In this document: positions 22,196-31,525 of the stretch, piece after piece
How the letters are laid out: each line of letters opens with the position of its first letter
Position numbering within the stretch: position 1 is the stretch's first letter
DNA from: Phallusia fumigata
Lineage: Eukaryota > Chordata > Ascidiacea > Phlebobranchia > Ascidiidae
Reading direction: 5' to 3'
Assembly (NCBI GenBank): GCA_008931825.1
Contig: QXVZ01000967.1
Location: 1 to 64,000, forward strand
DNA length: 64,000 bases
Position numbers and translations under genes: made by a program
Notes under the pieces: model-generated
The model's database searches: none
What the model saw: the letters and a program-made list of their open reading frames with translations, nothing else
What the model was told of the DNA's origin: nothing

Positions 22196-22740
22196 TCAGA
22201 TGGGGTAGAGGTATCGGAGTTCTTGCTGGAAGTTGGGTGAGGGTCTGAGGGTGATGGTGACGAGGTCATGATCTGAGAAGGGGGTAGGTGTGAAGGTGTG
22301 TAGTCGGGGGTGTATGGAGGTTAAAATGTAGAATCTGTCCAAGCCGGATTGAGAGTTATGAATTCTTCTTGAGTATTGTTGGGAATTTGGGTGGGGGGTC
22401 CGAAAGGCGTCTGAGAGGCGAAAGGATTGAATTAGTCTTTTGAGATAGTAGTTGGGGTTTCGAGTAGAGAGAGGGGGAAATTTGTCGAGAAGAAGATCGT
22501 CGACGTAGTTGAAGTCGCCGACGAGGAGGAAAGGATGTGAAGAAGAAAGGTAAGAGTAGAGTCCATCGAAGAATGTATTATTTGCTGCATGATTCCTTTT
22601 TTGGAGGGTGCATAGATATATATGGAAGGTGTGGCAAAGGGTTGAGATGTGTGCCACAATGATGCAACCGTCAGAGTCAGAAAAAGAGTTAAGAATTTTG
22701 AGGTTCGGAGAATTTAGAAGAACTGCGACACCCCCTTAGA
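22196..22740 (-). pseudogene. Tx1/L1-like LINE ORF2: endonuclease domain
   Basis: Minus strand: GVAVLLNSPNLKILNSF, AHISTLCHTFHIYLCTLQKR, LLVGDFNYVDDLLLDKFPP, LDRFYILTSIHPRLHTF, TPTPFSDHDLVTITL. GDFN, LDRFY and SDHDLV are motifs of APE-type LINE endonucleases. A frameshift occurs near the YIYAP segment. In sequence order it joins directly to the linker and RT at 21516-22195. Confidence 0.85.
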
Positions 22741-22859
22741 GCCCTTGGAAGGTGCCGAGTTTAAGAGATAAAATGACAAAACGTAGAGGCAAGGTAACGG
22801 AACAAGGCCTGTTTTGGAAGCTGACCCCAGACCGTTTACATTCAATGTACAAATTTTTA

Positions 22860-23240
22860 AATACGAATCCATTATATCTATTAAACATCATCACAAAAAA
22901 AAAATAATAATATTTAAAGAAAATAAAAAATACACATTGGGCTAGTGATAAAAAATTAAAAGAGGAATTTAGAAAAACAACCACATTGGGTCATCCACTT
23001 AAGCTATGTTGCAGGCACAGTCTAGTTCTTGGTTTCTTTTTAACTGGTGGCATTGACCACAACCACACGCCAGCAGCAGCCGCTGGCATTGCTCGTTTTC
23101 GCAACGTGTCATATCGTCATAATCTTGTCGCGGAGCCCACTTCCAGCACTTGCACTGCTGCTGCTGCTGCTGCTGCTGTTGCCCATAGTGTGGCCCGTCT
23201 TCCTGCAATACTGGCATTCTTCAGGCTGGCCAGTGTACGA
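22860..23240 (-). pseudogene. Poly-Q and Cys-rich segment of the LINE (with (CTG)8 at 23155-23178)
   Basis: Minus-strand translation near 23217-22999 gives GPHYGQQQQQQQQQCKCWKW, then CENEQCQRLLLACGCGQCHQ. The poly-Q comes from eight CTG triplets on the plus strand (23155-23178). The following Cys/His cluster could be a degenerate zinc-binding end of ORF1. Bases 22740-22980 are A/T-rich with no domain. Confidence 0.5.
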
Positions 23241-23248
23241 AACACTGG

Positions 23249-23749
23249 CTACAAACTTGCATAGCTTGATGGAGTGGGGTAGATGTTATTTTCCAGGACT
23301 GATGCTTGGAGGATAAAGGCCCTCTTGCAAAGAGACTTGCCATACGGGTCATTTATCCTCCAGCCCTTTTTCACTGGTGCATGCTGGGACAGCAAGTTTT
23401 GGATTGGTGCCATTGGGATACCCGGTGGAACAGAAGATAGGGTTGCCCTTTTCTCGTCGTCGCTGAAGGCCGATGCGTACACCGCCTTTCCACTGGCAAC
23501 AATCGAGCCAGAGAGATGTTTCGCAGAATCGGCGGATGCGCAGCAGAAGGTTACTTTGCCGTTCGGCTGCTGCATTATTCCATGAAGGTTTTGTCTGAAA
23601 TCGAATTTCAGACTTCTCAACAGATCGTAAATTTCTTGACGTTTAAGACCCGGGTTAAACCGGGATTCTACCTCTCCACTTCGATCAATTGCGAAAGGAT
23701 CTTCAGCTGGTGCAGCAGAGGTGGCCGCTGCTTGGGCGTATGTGGACAT
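23249..23749 (-). CDS. ORF1 protein of a Tx1/L1-like LINE, open reading frame of 166 aa
   Basis: The ORF starts MSTYAQAAATSAAPAEDPFA and contains RSGEVESRFNPGLKRQEIYD, FDFRQNLHGIMQQPNGKVTF, ASADSAKHLSGSIV and YASAFSDDEKRATLSSVP. The layout (Ala-rich start, then a region in which one peptide is read against nucleic acid, then YASxFxDDE) resembles the RRM-like ORF1 of Tx1-type LINEs. A decayed paralogue is at 12950-13320. The endonuclease follows on the same strand at 22740. This ORF1 is the best-preserved frame of the element, although it may be truncated at its C-terminus. Confidence 0.7.
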   Translation of the reverse strand: MSTYAQAAATSAAPAEDPFAIDRSGEVESRFNPGLKRQEIYDLLRSLKFDFRQNLHGIMQQPNGKVTFCCASADSAKHLSGSIVASGKAVYASAFSDDEKRATLSSVPPGIPMAPIQNLLSQHAPVKKGWRINDPYGKSLCKRAFILQASVLENNIYPTPSSYASL

Positions 23750-23759
23750 CTTTTGGTCA

Positions 23760-24560
23760 GGATAGCTTCCGGAATAATCCGCGATTTAACTATGATGAAA
23801 TAAACCTCAATCGGTATAAATCCAAAATGGCGGCTTCGATTCAAATAGCTTATTCTGATGCTTTGAGCTAATCCGAGTTCAGAACTGTCGGTTTTCCTCG
23901 GGGGATACGTTTCGGTGAAGGAAACGTCCCAAAATAAATACTTTGCTTGGTAGTCTGACAGGACGCAATGTTCTCTGATGCAGATTCGCTTTGAAACAGA
24001 ACAAACTGATGCTGCTGCTGTCACTGTCGCGTCTACTGGTGCTGCTCTGTCAGACTGACATGTTGCTGTCCGTAATTTTTTGTTTATTTGCATAATAAAA
24101 CTGCAAAAATAAACGGAGAGAAACAAGTACCACAAAGGGTTGGTTTGATATCGAGGAAAATATATCAATATAACAAAGTAATGGAATATAAATGATTTTT
24201 GTCTGCTCGAACATCATTATGATGTGAGGACAAAAGGAAAGACGATACATAGAACAAAAATAAAACAACAACTAAAGTGTGCAAAGACAACATAGGTAAA
24301 CATGATAAAGCACGCAGAAGAGAGCGCAATAGAAAAAGAAACGCGTATGAATCGTTAACTCAGGCACCAATAGGTTGTGAGGACAATGCAAGGAAGCCTG
24401 AAACGAAAACTGCACGCAAGAAAGTGCGCAGACAGGAGGTTCACATGTCACTGGTCAACTTAAGCACGAATACATGCAAACGCAAAAAAATACATACGAG
24501 AAATGCACCTACACTATTTACATATAACTAGGAACAATAATACAGAGAAAGTATTGACCG
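23760..24560. other. No gene recognised; likely 5' region of the LINE plus flank
   Basis: Contains a short TGCTGCTGCTGTCACTG run near 24010 and several small ORFs on both strands without known motifs. Confidence 0.45.
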
Positions 24561-24574
24561 ATCATAAACTAACA

Positions 24575-25124
24575 CTACATTGTAATATTCGTCCCGTGCG
24601 GTATATTCCTTGTTTTGCACTTGTTACATTTAACGGGTCGACCCCTTTTAGAAAATACAATATCCCCACACTGGCAGCGCATTATCAAGGCTTTACAAGA
24701 CTGGGTATCGTAATCCCAGTCGGGAATCTCTGCGTAGGTATCACAAACATCACAACATATAAGATCAGGTGTACGGCGGACGCGCTTCGTTGGCGATACG
24801 TTGGATGAAGATGATGGGGTCGTCCGAGCTACTGTAATCAAATTTAGCAAGTGCTGACCTTATGTCCTTCAATATTTCGGCACCCATATGGGGAATCAAT
24901 ACTGGTTGACGCGGCTGATGATTCTCCCGGAGTAGACATGTTGCTGTCTTGTCCGTCGCAGGTTCGCTTCGAGAAAATCCAACTGACCCGCTTTTCCCGC
25001 CACCGCTCGCTTTTATTCGCACTTCCATGCAAATCATTGGTTCATCCTCCTCGGGCGCGACGCCCCTGCGAGCAATGAGGAAACAAATGTCACAGGCGTG
25101 ATTCTGCGTCGAGTCTCCTGGCAC
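24575..25124 (-). CDS. Unrecognised Cys-rich ORF pair
   Basis: Two overlapping minus-strand frames: 24765-25124 (119 aa; HACDICFLIARRGVAPEEDE, MICMEVRIKASGGGKSGSVG) and 24575-24850 (91 aa; DLICCDVCDTYAEIP, ALIMRCQCGDIVFSKRG, PVKCNKCKTRNIPHG). The second holds C-x2-C, C-x-C and C-x2-C pairs, consistent with a zinc-ribbon-like fold. The two frames overlap around ALAKFDYSSSDDPIIF and could be one gene joined by a frameshift or an intron. No family is recognised. No other copy was noticed in the window. Confidence 0.35.
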
Positions 25125-26029
25125 GAGACCGAAATGCGAGAGAATTTGGACAAAGGCAGGAGCTATAAAAAAAACGGCCGCAACCCGCGGGCATTCGACC
25201 GAATTTTTGTATCACGCACGTTGAGAAATCGCAACAACCAAGCGTTTTCAGTTATCTGTTTTCAGTGGCAGTTTGCTTCGGGATAAGATCCATTTCGGAT
25301 TATAGCACCGGATCACAGGTGTTACGGAATTATTTCGGCAGCTTTGGAAATTTGGCAAAAAGATCTTTTCAATGGCGTTGTTAAACCCCAATTAACTCCT
25401 TATGCCTAGTTCTGTCTTTTACCAAAACTGCCTCCCTAATTCGGAAACGACCCGAACCCTGCGATAACGGCTCACCACTAAAGCCAAAGAGAGACCACAA
25501 GCTGGTTTCACTAATTGGCGTCGTGGTTAAATAAAACCAATAAAAATATCTAACAACAACTCGCACTTAGGTTTTCAACGAATCCCACTAAGGGCGAATC
25601 ACACACAACAAAACACGGTGTAACTCGCACGCACGGCACATCCGGGTATTTCCATAGGCAACGAGGCGTAAACTAACGTTAATATAAAACCGATAACAGG
25701 GGAGTGATAAAAACATAAACATAGGAAAAACATCAAAAAATAGCGCACAGCAAATAAGTGATTACGATGTGTTAAAGGAGTTTGTTTTGCAAATGGGTAA
25801 AAAACAAGTGACAAAACATAAAAACTATCAAAGATGACAACAATTAAGTGAAAAGGTTAGAAATCAACAAAACGAACAAAACTATGACTAATTAATGCAA
25901 ATTGTTATATGTGAACCTAGGTGCGTAAACATAAATCAAAAAATGCATAATTAATAAAAACGTAAAAGTGCAAAAATGGAGGTAAATAAATAATATTCGC
26001 CACATTAGATCCTAAAAGATCCGCATCAA
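25125..26029. other. No gene seen
   Basis: AT-rich, only short chance ORFs. The right part precedes a LINE ORF1 and may be its 5' untranslated region. Confidence 0.5.
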
Positions 26030-26660
26030 TATGGGTGATGCCCCTGCTGATGAACTTCAAAACCCTCCCTGCTGAAGGAGGAAGAGGTGCTGGCAGGAAA
26101 ATCCCGCAAAAGTGGCCAGTGTGGGCAGATCATAACCCTTCTAGTTTTTTCTCATGAGACGGAAGTCCTTGTAAAGTTCCCGGTAAAAAAGACCAGAGAA
26201 CTAATATACAAGTGGATCCAAAAAGTCAAATTCCCTCTAGAAGCAATCAAAGGCATCTATCACTTGTACATCTAAAGCAAAGGCAAAGATCCTTAGTGAT
26301 CGACTTAAGCACACTACCGGAAGTCGAGTATACCAAACTCGATGGCCCGGAGTACACAGATATGGTGATAGACCACATCCCACCGCGGTTCTATTGGGAG
26401 CCCATCTGATACCAATTGGAGAAAAGACACGGGGAGGTGCGAAACAACAAAAAGTCACGCGACCAACAAGGCCAAAGAAAACTCTATCCCCCGAAACGTT
26501 TGTGTTCAGGACTTAAAATTTGTTGTATTCTACGATGACCAACCCATCCAGTCCGCCGTCACTAGACAGTGGTTGATACAGAATCAAATCGAAATTCCAT
26601 CCATGATGCAGTGGAGAATCTCCGCCGAGTGGCGGCTGTGGCCTAGCCAACGTCCCTAAC
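26030..26660 (+). pseudogene. Tx1/L1-like LINE ORF1 fragment with the IPPRFYWEP motif
   Basis: Plus strand: FSHETEVLVKFPVKKTRELI, YKWIQKVKFPLEAIKGI, then after a stop LPEVEYTKLDGPEYTDMVI, DHIPPRFYWEPI. This is the same segment as at 15351-15650 and 31935-32165. Later text (26430-26660) is out of frame. The endonuclease of the same element follows at 27120. Confidence 0.75.
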
Positions 26661-27119
26661 TATTAGAGAAAATGGAGGCCAAGAAGAAGAAAAGACTCTT
26701 CAAGACGATTCATTAGGAGCAATAGAGGTGGGCGACCAAGACGTTTGTCCTCCGCCACCTCAGATCAGGTTGGGAATGCCGAGTCGAGAAGGATCAACCA
26801 TGGAAGAGGATTAGTCCAGCAATAGAGAAAAAAGGAGGACCAAGAGGGCCTCAAAAAGGTGAGCCGAAAACGGAGAGGGCGATCAACTCCCTTTTCCAAA
26901 GTTAACCTGTCTAAAAAATCTCCCGATGTCCGTGTGGCAGATTTGTGGGTGAGCTCCAGCCGGGCTGCCAAAGAGTCTGTGAGAACTGTGCTAAAATAAC
27001 ATTCTGTGCTTCTGTGTGAAGATATTAGCGGTCAAACCCGGCCAACTATGCGAGCGATACAGGCGGGAATGTGCGCCAAACATTATCTATTTAAAGCGGG
27101 CAATGGAGTTTCTATATTA

Positions 27120-27395
27120 ATAATTCATCCTTCTCTCTCATGGGAGGGTTGTGACGGCCGATATTAAACTTTTCAGCCAGCGCTTACACGTCGTAAATGT
27201 GTACGCGCCAGAAAAAGACATCAAAGTAAATATTCGTGAACAATTTTTCGGTAATTTATATCCTTACGGCATCTTAAATCACCCCATTGTCCTTGGAGGT
27301 GACTTCAATCGGGTTGAACAACCCGGTTTAGACCGTCAAAAAGAAACAATAAGGCAACTCTGTCAGGATCTTCAACTTTCCGATACTTTCTGATC
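27120..27395 (+). pseudogene. LINE endonuclease fragment (Tx1/L1-like)
   Basis: FSQRLHVVNVYAPEKDIKVN, GNLYPYGILNHPIVLGGDFN, RQLCQDLQLSDTF. VNVYAP and GGDFN are core motifs of APE-type LINE endonucleases. It ends abruptly near 27395, where a hAT-like piece begins within about 30 bp. The stretch 26660-27120 shows no clear domain but is probably the ORF1/ORF2 junction. Confidence 0.8.
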
Positions 27396-27419
27396 CTTTA
27401 ATGGAAACAAACAAATTTT

Positions 27420-28135
27420 TTGAAGGAATTTTACGAGAAAATGGCAGCCGTAAATAATTCCCTTCATTTTCCTGAATGTGATTGACAGATGGTAGCTGAG
27501 ATTGTTTCAGGCATTGCTGTTAGCCGCTTCAAAAAAAGGAAGCAAATTTATTGCAAAAGACATCTTCAAAGCTTGTTTGTATCTCGATCCTAGATACAAT
27601 ATACTTCTAGGTGACGCAGACCAGGCCGCTGCCAAATGTCATTTGCAGTAAGTATGGAATCAGCTACAAACACAAGTTATTCGTTGAACGATGCAGCTTC
27701 TGATGTACAAAACACATCCGGGTCCTCTGGTGTTGATGACGACCTTGACCTCCTGTTGAAGGCCCACAAGTCACAAAAAATAAAAGAATAGGGAAAAACA
27801 CCGCCACCCAAACGTACAAAGGTTACTGGTTCCTATTTGGACTCTTTTCTGCTTGAACCGCGACTAGAAAAAAACTCTAGCATTTTAGCTCACTGGCAGA
27901 AAGAAAAGGATGCGAGGCCCAAGCTTTATCGGTTGGCAAATGTCGTAATGGGTGTTCCGGCTACACAAGTTAGCGCTGAAAAAGCCTTTTCATGCCTAAA
28001 ATTCGTCCACAAGTCCCCCCGAACCCAAAATCGGAAGGCGACATATATCCCACTATTCAAGGTTTACTTTTATGGAAACAATAGTTACTGGACAATCGTA
28101 TACTACCTTATGGTAAATTTTTGAGTGGCAATAAT
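27420..28135 (+). pseudogene. hAT transposase, C-terminal part with dimerisation motif
   Basis: About 27540-27640 encodes SKFIAKDIFKACLYLDPRYN, then after frameshifts an ORF at 27837-28124 reads MDSFLLEPRLEKNSSILAHW, QKEKDARPKLYRLANVVMGV, PATQVSAEKAFSCLKFV. LYLDPRY and the LAxxxxxxPATQVSAExxFS motif are diagnostic of the hAT C-terminal dimerisation domain. The N-terminal part is absent. Confidence 0.82.
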
Positions 28136-28730
28136 AACAAGGGAAAGAATGTTGGGCGTTGCAAAAGTAAAACTGGATAACACGTTTACTAACTGAGATG
28201 TAAACTACGAGTACTTCAGGTTTTATTGAAATACTCCATCTAAATTGCAGATGTTTACTTTATATTCCTATTTCACTCTCCGTCACCTTGCTCACTGTGT
28301 TCTGAGTCCTTAATCCTTCATGGACGTTTTCTAAAACATAACCAACAGATTTGTTTTGAAAGGCATTTCGAAAAATCCCGGGCGGGTCCAATTACAAAAA
28401 TTGTGCCAAAACTTTCTCCTCAAGGCAGAGGATTAGAGATCGATGGGGCAGGTCCTCCATCATCCGGAGCCGTCGAGGGGCCGCAGGGGCATCCTGCATG
28501 ATGGAAACTTGTACACTTCTTTGTATTGGGAACACAACTAGGCGTCGATTTAGGGGTGATACGTGTTTAGACTGTTTAAACCGGCTGTCTGTTCTATTTA
28601 CGTTCACAATCGTGACAAACGCAAGTGTCTCGTGGTTTGTTACACAAAGCAGCAGTTGCTGCAACAAATAGCATTACGTTTTATACTAGCAGGCTGGTTC
28701 TTCTTGACATATTCACTGCAGACCAAGTGC
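28136..28730. other. No gene seen
   Basis: Probably hAT 3' flank and unique sequence. A GC-rich patch at 28430-28500 has no recognised feature. Confidence 0.4.
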
Positions 28731-28734
28731 AAAA

Positions 28735-29700
28735 ATGAACAGCCAAACGAGTATACAGGCATTTCTACAGCAAAAACGCAAGCGAGATAACGACGAGGGA
28801 GAGTGCAGCTATGCGACAGGTGTATCTGTAAGCGCATCTAGCTATGAGTCAGCAGATCCAGAAATCCGTCAGTCTAGCCTAGAAGAGTCTGTGCGTCCTA
28901 GCACAGAGCAGACTAATTTTCCCGACAGCATGCCGAGAGATTCCAAAAATAAGAAGTTAAACAATGGTTTAGTCAGTTTAATTGGTTGCGGCTTGCAGCT
29001 GCGAATTTGTGCTTGGGCGATTTCCACAAAGATGTTCTCACAAACTTGCCACTGTGTGAAACGGTCTGTTGGTTGAACAAGTTTTTGTAAGGGAACGGCA
29101 GCATTGCAAAAGCATGGCGATTCGGATCTACACAAAGAAGCTTGACTAAACAGCAAAGTGGAGGGTTATTCTCCGTTATAGCTGACGAGACATGTGATAT
29201 TTCTTGGATTTTATAATACCGCTCATTTGGCGGCAAGACTTGATATACGAGAGGTTCCAAAACGAATTTTGGATGAGAACCCCCAAAGCGCTTTATTTCC
29301 ATTATGCAGGCCACCAACTAAACTTGGTTTTACAAGATGCCTGCCACCATAACTTGGCAGTAAGGCAAGTCATGACGATTTTGAATGCATTCACTTACTT
29401 TTGGAGGGCCTTTTCAAAACGTTGGTCGCTTTTCAACGATATTGTTCGTTCAGACAATTTAGATTGTGGCCCGCCCAACGAGGCGCTCTCAACAGTCATG
29501 CAATCTGCATCGTATTCAGTACTAAAACGCTTTCGGTCAAAATCATTCAAATGGGAGACCTGCTTCGTCGTGTGTTGGATGATCCCACAATGGCAGAAAA
29601 TGATCTGGCCACATCTTGCTTCAAAACTGAAAACAGGCACCTAGAGATACTTTGCTGCGATTTCAATAAAACGTGCAAACGTCGGTGATAGAAAAACTCG
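28735..29700 (+). pseudogene. hAT transposase fragment (TTF/ZMYM type)
   Basis: The first ORF (28735-29076) starts MNSQTSIQAFLQQKRKRDND, a low-complexity N-terminus. About 29150-29215 gives GGLFSVIADETCDIS, the first catalytic Asp motif. About 29290-29640 gives YFHYAGHQLNLVLQDACHHN and WSLFNDIV. HxxNLVLxDxC is typical of ZMYM/TTF hAT proteins. Several frameshifts are present. The C-terminal dimerisation domain is not seen. Confidence 0.75.
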
Positions 29701-29859
29701 TTCAGCGGATTGCGGCTGTCCTCTTTTATAGCTCCTGCCCATGGGCGCCGGCAGAAAATTTTCCAACAGGGGGCAAATCTTAACACAGAGATTAAAGAGA
29801 TTAGAGATTACAGAAGTTACTTTTAATAACGATACCACTCGGCAACCTCGGTCTCAGCA

Positions 29860-30033
29860 CCTAGTTTTACTCGCTTTGCTGGGACCTAATCAGGGCCGAC
29901 CTCACCAAAGCCCTCGACTATGCATAACTAAACTCCCACTGGAATTCAACCTCAAAACCCCACCCTTAACTATAAAAGACCAATCTCCCTCCTCAACACC
30001 GACTTGCCCTAAACCACAGAATGTCGGAGTAAC
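29860..30033 (+). mobile_element. Short Tx1/L1-like LINE fragment
   Basis: Reads KLPLEFNLKTPPLTIKDQSP and, in another frame, RPISLLNTDL. This is the same pre-RT segment as in the 21516-22195 LINE. It ends at about 30033, where the P-element-like ORF begins. Confidence 0.55.
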
Positions 30034-31095
30034 TTGAAAATACAACAGTATGTCAATGAACTGCCGATGTGCAAAGATTTTTGGTCAGTTTTTAGTAAAC
30101 ATGATTCCTTCTGTGACGCAAGTGGTACAATCATGGTGCAAGTTGAACAAGGATTTGAAAAAGATGTACTGGTAAAAAGCTATGATGCTTTAAAAATTTA
30201 TTTCTTGTCAAAAGGTTTTTTTTGGAAAGTTGATTATGAATTCAGCAGAAAGTGCAAATGGACGACGATATCATCTTGATCTTGTCAGATGGGCAACAGA
30301 TCTTTATTTCCGATCACCAAGCGCACATAAAAATTTAAAACAGACAGACATACTTGTTTTGCCTTCCTCAAGAACTTTAAGAAATTACACGTGGAAATGT
30401 GTTTTTGTGTTATTAGTTGAGGTGTATAGTCATACCAAACTTTGTTTAAATTAAAGAAACTACATTACCCCTCAACCTGGTATCAATCAAGAGGCAATCA
30501 GAAGCATTAAAGTTATAATGAAACAACATGGCAAAAAAATGCTTGATGGCTATTTGACACTTGATGAGATGAATGGTAACTAAATGCTTAGGTTTTTTGT
30601 CTTTGTGTTTAGTGGATATTTGTTTGTGGCAGTGAAAGAAAACATTGTGGTAAAAGATGGGAAACTTGTTGGATTTGTGGACTACATGGATGGTGTAAAA
30701 CTGTCCGTACTTGCAACACATGTTGTAGGTATATATTTGTAATGTTATATAGTGTGCTGGTAAAAAATATTTTTTGTTGCAAGCTAACAAAAACATTCAT
30801 AGTTTTTTATGTGAGAACTATGAAAAAGGAAATTTCAACACCAATAGCATGGTATGCGACTAGAACAACTCCAGCATATAAATTAGCTTTAAGTTTTTGG
30901 GATTTGCTCGATGTTTGTGAAAGCAATGGTATAGCAATACATGCTGTCATCGCAGATGGAATGTCTGTCAATAGACGTTTTTTTAAATAATAACACCACA
31001 ACATGATATAACCTTGGATAGTCCTCTGATTGCCCCCCAATCCAAATGCACCACACCGATACTTCTTCTCTGATGTGTCACACTTAGTAAAGGTT
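30034..31095 (+). pseudogene. P-element-like (THAP9-type) transposase core with short introns
   Basis: Three introns with GT-AG ends keep the frame when removed: 30391-30456 (66 bp), 30576-30632 (57 bp) and 30729-30802 (74 bp). The joined exons give LPSSRTLRNYT, then a segment ending GYLTLDEMN, VKENIVVKDGKLVGFVDYMD, ATHVVVFYVRTMKKE and HAVIADGMSVNRRFFK. LDEM and ADGxSxNRRFF match the catalytic regions of P-element transposases. A 31-bp segment with GT-AG ends at 30215-30245 could be a further intron or an indel, and a stop follows RRFFK. A later piece (about 31045-31092; HRYFFSDVSHLVK) is the next family motif. No THAP domain is seen upstream. A LINE fragment cuts the gene at about 31160. Confidence 0.78.
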
Positions 31096-31159
31096 GGTTT
31101 GGGTGTCTTTGAAATTTATGTCATCTGAATGGGCTAATGCGCTAATTCACAAAAAAAAA

Positions 31160-31525
31160 CAGTAGGAACGACTTGGCCAATTACCGACCTATCTCCCTCA
31201 ACTCAGACTTTATTCCAAAATCCTCTCCCTTCGCCTCAAGGCCATTTTACCGGGGCTTGTTCAACCCCATCAATACGCAGCCCCAAACAAAAGAATTACC
31301 GACGCCACAACTCTATTACGGGATCCCCTTTATCAGTCCCAAAGGAGAGAGGCCAATTATTATTTTATATCATTGGATTTTAAGAAAGCGTTCGACTCCA
31401 TTGCCCACTCATGGCTCTGGAAGGTCCTCAACAAAATGGGCCTTCCTTCCAAATTTGTAGAAAATATTCAAAATTTATATCGGGAGGCCAATTCAAAGGT
31501 CCTCGTAAACGAATTCACAGCTAAC
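31160..31525 (+). mobile_element. Tx1/L1-like LINE RT fragment (second copy at 33088-33400)
   Basis: Reads LANYRPISLNSDF, then KILSLRLKAILPGLVQPHQY, RITDATTLLRDPLYQSQRRE, FISLDFKKAFDSIAHSWLWK, SKFVENIQNLYREAN. These are RT motifs 0 to A (FDSIAHSWL) of a Tx1/L1-like LINE related to the pieces at 17046 and 21516. The 33088-33400 copy belongs to the N-bounded duplication described at 31217-34957. Confidence 0.82.

Noticed and set aside
29740-29775. GGGCGCCGGCAG near the hAT fragment, possible inverted end of another hAT
   Set aside because: No matching inverted copy or TSD could be found, so it was not called as an element end.
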